Of a stretch of 25,271 nucleotides of DNA, positions 21,242-25,271 are shown piece after piece. The stretch's first letter is position 1, and each line of letters starts with the position of its first letter. The stretch lies in the NCBI GenBank assembly GCA_023396115.1, contig JAEWXC010000013.1, positions 1 through 25,271 on the forward strand, in the 5' to 3' direction. The notes beneath the pieces are model-generated. The model was not told where the DNA came from and made no database searches. It saw only the letters and a list, made by a program, of their open reading frames with translations. Source of the DNA: Actinomycetes bacterium. GTDB taxonomy: Bacteria > Actinomycetota > Actinomycetes > Propionibacteriales > Nocardioidaceae. Position numbers and translations under genes: made by a program.

Positions 21242-22314
21242 CAGGCGCCGTCCAGGATCGACCGGCAGCGCTGCTCCAGGTACGCCACGGCCGGCCCGAA
21301 GACCGCGTAGGCCTCGTTGCTGGTCTGTCCGTGGGCGTAGCGGTACCAGATCTGCTGGGCGATCACGGCGAGCCGGAACAGCCCGAACACCTCGTAGAAG
21401 CGCCAGCGTCCGGGGGTCATCTCGTACCCCATCGCCGCGCAGTACCACTGCACGACCTGCTCGCGGCTCCACATCCCCGGCAGGTGCGAGGGCTGGCGTC
21501 GGAACCCGGCGAAGAACGGGTCGTCATCGGCGCTCACCCAGTAGGCCAGCGCCCCGCCGAGGTCCATCAGCGGGTCCCCCAGGGTGGCGAGCTCCCAGTC
21601 CAGGACGGCCACCACCCGGGTCGGGTCGTCGGCGTCGAGGACCAGGTTGTCGAGGCGGAAGTCGTTGTGCACCAGGACGTTGGCGACGTCCTCGGGCTGG
21701 TGCGCCGCGAGCCAGCCGGTGATGTCGGACCAGTCGCCCAGGTCGTCGGTGGCCGCGCCCGCCAGGCGTCGGGTCCACCCCTCGACCTGCCGACGCACGT
21801 ACCCGGTGCCCTTGCCCAGCTCGGCCAGGGTGGTGCCGCTGACGTCGACTCGGTGCAGCGCGACCAGGGCGCCGAAGGCGTTCTCGCACAGCGCCGCAGC
21901 CTGCTCGGCAGTGAGCTCGACCGGCATCTCGCGGCGCGGGATGATCCCGTCGACCTTCTCCATCACGTAGAACTCGCTGCCCAGGACGCCCGGGTCGGTG
22001 CAGTGCGCGACCATCGCCGGCACCCGGTCGAAGACGGGCTTGAGCGAGGCCTGGATCAGGTGCTCGCGGCCCATGTCGTGGGCTCCGGCGGCCTTGGCCC
22101 CGACCGGGGGGCGGCGCAGGATCAGGTCCCGGCTGGGGTAGCGCAGCAGGTAGGTGAGGTTGGAGGCGCCGCCGGGGAACTGGCGCACCTGCGGCACGCC
22201 GACCAGGTCGGCCCTCACGGACGCGTCGGCGTGCTCGGCCAGCCAGGCCGCCACGGCGGCGACGTCGAAGGCGTCCTCGCCACGGACCTCGCGCGACTCC
22301 TCGGCGGTTCCCAT
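21241..22314 (-). CDS. Phosphotransferase of APH family, ACAD10/11-like kinase domain
   Basis: A 357-residue aminoglycoside-phosphotransferase-fold kinase. ATG 22314 shares one base with the SDR stop (TGATG) and has GGGAGGA upstream. The nucleotide-binding loop is QFPGGASNLTYLL (45-57), with LILRRPP carrying the strand Arg/Lys position. FYVMEKVDG (115-123) is the hinge. The Brenner motif is H216-N-D218-x4-N223, and LDWE (238-241) provides the metal-binding Asp239. This subfamily matches the N-terminal domain of human ACAD10/ACAD11 and Pseudomonas LvaA, which phosphorylate the 4-hydroxy group of acyl-CoAs, rather than antibiotic resistance enzymes. The adjacent ACAD11-like dehydrogenase supports that. 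Substrate chain length is unknown. Confidence 0.92.
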   Translation of the reverse strand: MGTAEESREVRGEDAFDVAAVAAWLAEHADASVRADLVGVPQVRQFPGGASNLTYLLRYPSRDLILRRPPVGAKAAGAHDMGREHLIQASLKPVFDRVPAMVAHCTDPGVLGSEFYVMEKVDGIIPRREMPVELTAEQAAALCENAFGALVALHRVDVSGTTLAELGKGTGYVRRQVEGWTRRLAGAATDDLGDWSDITGWLAAHQPEDVANVLVHNDFRLDNLVLDADDPTRVVAVLDWELATLGDPLMDLGGALAYWVSADDDPFFAGFRRQPSHLPGMWSREQVVQWYCAAMGYEMTPGRWRFYEVFGLFRLAVIAQQIWYRYAHGQTSNEAYAVFGPAVAYLEQRCRSILDGA

Positions 22315-23087
22315 CACACGTCCTCCCCCCGACCGCCGGGACGGTCGATCGCGTTGAGCTGCCCGGCCTGGGCGCGCATCACCCGGTCGTAGCCGGCCCG
22401 GTCGGTGGTCTTGAGCGCCCAGGCCGCACGGCCGGGTTCGTCGGGCAGGACCAGCTCGGTCCCGGCGTCGAGCTGGGCCAGCACCTCGGCGGCGATCTGC
22501 TCGGGCGTGTACGGCGACCCGGCGACCAGCTGACCGACGACCGCGCCGACCGCGGTGTCGGTGCCGTCCAGGGAGTCGACCAGGCCGGTGCGGAAGTACC
22601 CCGGGCACACCGCGTGGGCGGTGACCCCGAACTCGGCGAGCTCGTGCCCGACGGTCTCGGTGAAGGCGACCACGGCGGCCTTGGTGGCGTTGTAGGAGCC
22701 CATCCCGGCGGGGTGCACCAGCCCGGCCAGCGAGGCGACGTTGACGATCCGACCGGAGCGCTGGGCCTTGAACAGCGGGGTGAAGGCCTTGGTGCCGCGG
22801 ACCACGCCGAGCAGGTTCACCTCGACCAGCCGCTGCCACTCCTCGAGGGTGTCGACGTCGAGCCGACCGCCCCCGGCGATGCCGGCGTTGTTGACCAGCA
22901 CGTCCAGACCGCCGCCGGTCTCCTGCACGTGGGCCACGGCGCGGGCCCAGTCGGTGGCGCTGGTGACGTCGAGGGTCAGGTCGGCTCCGGCGCGGTCGGT
23001 GCGCAGCACCTCGGCCCCGCGGGCCTCCCACGCGTCGGCAAGCGCGGCGCCCAGCCCGCGGGCGGCGCCGGTGACGAGCACCCTCAC
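22314..23087 (-). CDS. Short-chain dehydrogenase/reductase in the ACAD11-like operon
   Basis: A 257-residue SDR. GTG 23087 overlaps the dehydrogenase stop by four bases (GTGA). Motifs are TGAARGLG (6-13), NNAG (66-69), Ser119 and Tyr132-x3-Lys136 (YNATK). After the second strand comes TDRAGADL, where Asp31 suggests NAD(H) preference. The C-terminal 60 residues extend past the core (LVLPDEPGRAAWALKTTDRAGYDRVM). Context suggests it interconverts an oxo- and a hydroxyacyl-CoA, as LvaD does for levulinyl-CoA and 4-hydroxyvaleryl-CoA. That assignment is by neighbourhood only. Confidence 0.92.
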   Translation of the reverse strand: MRVLVTGAARGLGAALADAWEARGAEVLRTDRAGADLTLDVTSATDWARAVAHVQETGGGLDVLVNNAGIAGGGRLDVDTLEEWQRLVEVNLLGVVRGTKAFTPLFKAQRSGRIVNVASLAGLVHPAGMGSYNATKAAVVAFTETVGHELAEFGVTAHAVCPGYFRTGLVDSLDGTDTAVGAVVGQLVAGSPYTPEQIAAEVLAQLDAGTELVLPDEPGRAAWALKTTDRAGYDRVMRAQAGQLNAIDRPGGRGEDV

Positions 23088-24334
23088 CGGCGGTGCTTCG
23101 CGATCTCGAGACGCGCGACGGTGGCCAGGTGGACCTCGTCGGGCCCGTCGGCCAGGCGCAGCGTGCGGGCGTTGACCCAGGCCATCGCGAGCGGGAAGTC
23201 GTCGGTGACCCCTCCGCCGCCGTGCAGCTGGATCGCCAGGTCCACCACGTCGCCGGCCATCGCCGGGACGGCGGCCTTGATCTGGGCGACCTCGCTGGCT
23301 GCGGCGGCCGGACCCCCGTGGTCCAGCTTCCACGCGGCGTCGAGCACCAGCAGCCGCATCGAGTCGATGGCGATCCGGGCCTTGGCGATCTTCTCGGCGT
23401 TCGCGCCGAGCCGGACCAGCGGCTTGCCGAACGCGACCCGCTCCAGGCCGCGCCGGATACCGAGCTCGAGGGCCTTCTCGGCGGCCCCGATCAGTCGCAT
23501 GCAGTGGTGCACCCGCCCAGGACCCAGCCGGCCCTGGGCGATCGCGAACGCCTCACCGGGCCCGGAGATGAAGTGGTCGACCGGCACCCGGACGTCGGTC
23601 AGCGATATCTCGGCGTGCCCGAGCGGCTCGTCGAGGTACCCGAAGGCGTTGAGCATCCGCTCCACCCGCACCCCGGGGGTGTCGGCGGGCACCAGCACCA
23701 TCGAGTGCCGGGCGTGCCGGTCGGCCCCGGGGTCGGTCAGGCCCATCACCACGTAGACCGCACAGTCGGCGTGCCCGGCGCCGGTGGAGAACCACTTGCG
23801 GCCGTTGAGCACGATCTCGTCGCCGTCGACGACCGCGGTGAGCTCCATGGTGGTGGCGTCGGAGGAGGCGGTCCCGGGTTCGGTCATCAGGAACGCCGAG
23901 CGGATCCGACCCTCCAGCAGCGGCTCCAGCCAGCGCTCGCGCTGGGCCGCGCTGCCGTACCGGAGCAGCACCTCCATGTTGCCGGTGTCGGGGGCGTTGC
24001 AGTTGAAGACCAGCGGGGCGATCTCGCTGCGCCCCATCTGCTCGGCCAGCGGGGCGTAGTCGACGTTGGTCAGCCCGGTGCCGCCGTCGGTGCCGAACCG
24101 GGCCGCGTAGTCCCCGGCGTGCTCGGCGGGCAGGAAGAGGTTCCACAGCCCCTGCGCCCGCGCCTTCGCCTTGAGCTCGTCGAGGACCGGCAGCGGCTGC
24201 CACGGGTTGCCCTCGCGGCGGGCCCGGGCCAGGTCGGTGTGGTAGGCGGCCTCGACCGGCTCGATCTCGGTCTGCATGAACGCCGTGACCCGCTCCAGCA
24301 GGTCGGTGGCACGGGGGCTGCGGGTGAGGTCCAT
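23084..24334 (-). CDS. Acyl-CoA dehydrogenase family protein, ACAD10/11 (LvaC-like) type
   Basis: A 416-residue protein with acyl-CoA dehydrogenase fold. ATG 24334 sits six bases after TAGGGT, a leaderless arrangement. Flavin/substrate motifs are SAFLMTEPGTASSDATTM and NGRKWFSTGAGH. The C-terminal catalytic position reads LADGPDEVHLATVARLE: Asp396 replaces the usual Glu. This GPDEVH pattern is, as I recall, that of human ACAD10/11. The isovaleryl-type Glu is absent too (LGPGRVHH). These enzymes do not simply dehydrogenate: with the kinase they convert 4-phosphoacyl-CoA through elimination to an enoyl/3-hydroxyacyl-CoA. It heads an operon with SDR, phosphotransferase and histidine phosphatase. 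The long N-terminal region (EAAYHTDLARARREGNPWQPLPV) also fits this subfamily. Confidence 0.93.
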   Translation of the reverse strand: MDLTRSPRATDLLERVTAFMQTEIEPVEAAYHTDLARARREGNPWQPLPVLDELKAKARAQGLWNLFLPAEHAGDYAARFGTDGGTGLTNVDYAPLAEQMGRSEIAPLVFNCNAPDTGNMEVLLRYGSAAQRERWLEPLLEGRIRSAFLMTEPGTASSDATTMELTAVVDGDEIVLNGRKWFSTGAGHADCAVYVVMGLTDPGADRHARHSMVLVPADTPGVRVERMLNAFGYLDEPLGHAEISLTDVRVPVDHFISGPGEAFAIAQGRLGPGRVHHCMRLIGAAEKALELGIRRGLERVAFGKPLVRLGANAEKIAKARIAIDSMRLLVLDAAWKLDHGGPAAAASEVAQIKAAVPAMAGDVVDLAIQLHGGGGVTDDFPLAMAWVNARTLRLADGPDEVHLATVARLEIAKHRR

Positions 24335-24346
24335 GCCCCGACCCTA
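24332..24346 (-). promoter_or_regulatory. Leaderless promoter (-10 TAGGGT) of the ACAD11-like operon
   Basis: On the minus strand TAGGGT (24346-24341) is followed by CGGGGC and the ATG at 24334. The whole 15 bases are identical to those at 19681-19695. There is no Shine-Dalgarno sequence, so the transcript probably begins at the start codon. Confidence 0.7.
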
Positions 24347-24408
24347 GTGGCCCACCTCGCGTCCCGACCGGGGCCCACTCCTCACCGGTGGCCGAGCCGC
24401 CCCACCAC

Positions 24409-24520
24409 CGGTGGTCGAGGCGCCAATCGGTGGTCGAGCTTGCCGAGACCCCCGGCGACCGAGCCGCCCCTCCGGTGGTCGATCCCCACCTCCGGTGGTC
24501 GAGGCTGCCGAGACCCCCGG
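24409..24520. repeat. Interspersed GGTGGTCGAGCTTGCCGAGACC repeat cluster
   Basis: Full copies lie at 24428-24455 (CGGTGGTCGAGCTTGCC, then GAGACCCCCGG) and 24492-24520 (the same with GGC for GCTT). Truncated copies CCGGTGGTCGA-type lie at 24409-24420 and 24472-24483. The cluster occupies the gap between the membrane protein stop and the ACAD11-like promoter. Confidence 0.9.
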
Positions 24521-24529
24521 CCGGAGACG

Positions 24530-25271
24530 TCACCCGGCGACGGTCACCGCCACCCGGGCGCGGCCGGTCGGGTCGGTCCATGCCCGGTGGGCCCGCACGA
24601 GCCGCACCGCGGACCAGCACAGGAACGGCAGCGCCAGCACCAGCGGGATCCGCCAGTTGTCGGCCGCGAGCAGGGCCGAGAAGACCACCCCGGTCAGCGT
24701 GGTCGTGGTGGCCAGCTTGGCCGAGTAGCCGACCATCACCATCGGCGGCGCCGGGGTGGCCCGGGCCGAGCGGAGGTCCACCGCGAACGGGCGCCGCGAC
24801 GACCACGTCATCGCCACCGCGACCACCTGGACCACGACCACCACCAGCACCGCGACGAGCGCGGACAGCTCGGCCGCACTCGGCCAGCCGGCACCTACCG
24901 CCGCCAGGGCCAGGGTCACCGCGGAGGCCAGCAGCAGCCACTCGCACAGCACCCAGGCCCGGGCCGCGAAGACCGGGCCCGGGGCGACCGGCAGGCTCTC
25001 GCGCCACAGCACGCCGCGACCGTCCAGGCACCACGCGTTGACGCCGTAGAGCAGCACCCCGCCGCTGGCCACCAGGCCCGGCAGGATCACCACCGAGTCC
25101 CACGGCAGCCCACCGGCGGCGGCGACCAGGCCCGGCCCGAGGGCCAGGACCGCCAGACCGCGGCGCATCGGCACCGCCCGCCACACCGAGGCCCGGTCCA
25201 GGCGGATCAGCATCGCCAGGTCGCTGCCCGGCATCCGGCGGGCCGGGTGCCGGCGGGTCTCGGCGCGGGCC
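24530..25271 (-). CDS. Polytopic membrane protein, possibly ABC-2-type permease (5' end outside window)
   Basis: The frame is open through the window's right edge, so only the C-terminal part (about 247 codons) is present. It contains about six hydrophobic segments: LAVLALGPGLVAAAGG, VVILPGLVASGGVLLYGV, a run around VLCEWLLLASAVTLALAAVG, ALVAVLVVVVVQVVAVAM, a helix around LTGVVFSALLAADN, and IPLVLALPFLCWSAV. The loop VNAWCLDGRGVLWRESLPV and a cytoplasmic basic stretch follow. I recall similar unannotated actinobacterial proteins that accompany ABC transporter ATPases, which would make it an exporter permease, but no motif here proves it. An internal ATG at 25234 is not a convincing start because similarity-type sequence seems to continue upstream. 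Confidence 0.7.
   Translation of the reverse strand, partial: ARAETRRHPARRMPGSDLAMLIRLDRASVWRAVPMRRGLAVLALGPGLVAAAGGLPWDSVVILPGLVASGGVLLYGVNAWCLDGRGVLWRESLPVAPGPVFAARAWVLCEWLLLASAVTLALAAVGAGWPSAAELSALVAVLVVVVVQVVAVAMTWSSRRPFAVDLRSARATPAPPMVMVGYSAKLATTTTLTGVVFSALLAADNWRIPLVLALPFLCWSAVRLVRAHRAWTDPTGRARVAVTVAG

Noticed and set aside
21241..22314. Aminoglycoside resistance kinase
   Set aside because: The fold is shared, but the sequence pattern and the dehydrogenase neighbour match ACAD10/11-type kinases, not resistance enzymes.
24335..24529. Small protein genes in the repeat-filled gap
   Set aside because: The frames are created by the repeats, have no conserved start context, and lie between a stop codon and a leaderless promoter.

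Overview
The window is a high-GC chromosomal segment. Codon use is strongly G/C in third positions, GTG starts are frequent, and gene ends overlap in ATGA/GTGA/TGATG junctions. Gene content (SigK/RskA pair, AtuA-type terpene genes, several acyl-CoA dehydrogenases, RDD protein, PadR-linked ABC exporter) and an interspersed GGTCGAGCnTGCCGAGACC repeat family point to an actinobacterium. Nocardioidaceae or a close relative is my best guess; that is inference, as no marker gene such as rRNA is present.

Layout. (1) 1-3330, plus strand: 3' part of a sulfite-oxidase-like molybdopterin oxidoreductase, a fasciclin lipoprotein, an ECF sigma factor of SigK type and its membrane anti-sigma factor RskA. 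The set resembles the mycobacterial SigK/RskA module that controls the fasciclin antigens MPT70/MPT83. (2) 3393-13390, minus strand: a tightly packed eight-gene run read from 13390 downwards: TetR regulator, TIGR03084/DinB-like protein, AtuA family protein, acyl-CoA dehydrogenase, SRPBCC protein, biotin-dependent acyl-CoA carboxylase beta and alpha subunits, second acyl-CoA dehydrogenase. It looks like a catabolic operon for a beta-methyl-branched acyl-CoA (acyclic terpene or leucine-like chemistry). (3) 13649-14680, minus: a luciferase-like flavin oxidoreductase with a duplicated 3' end. (4) 14867-18773, minus: PadR regulator, ABC ATPase and a large FtsX-type permease as one operon. (5) 18969-20451, plus: an RDD membrane protein with a glutamine/tyrosine-rich N-terminus, then a short-chain dehydrogenase with a leaderless promoter. 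(6) 20561-24334, minus: acyl-CoA dehydrogenase of ACAD10/11 type, short-chain dehydrogenase, APH-like phosphotransferase and histidine phosphatase. The first three match the functions needed to phosphorylate and rearrange 4-hydroxyacyl-CoAs (LvaA/LvaC/LvaD; human ACAD10/11). (7) 24530-25271, minus: 3' part of a polytopic membrane protein running off the window.

The most interesting non-gene signals are a repeat family that sits between genes and has also entered two reading frames (carboxylase beta subunit and the TetR C-terminus, both translated in the same frame); a perfect 17-bp stem within the first codons of sigK; a nested inverted-repeat element between convergent genes at 20466-20555; a cluster of palindromes at 14768-14854; and an identical 15-base leaderless promoter/start sequence in front of two genes. 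No gene-free stretch exceeds 300 bases. I saw no rRNA, tRNA, CRISPR array, transposase or integrase.
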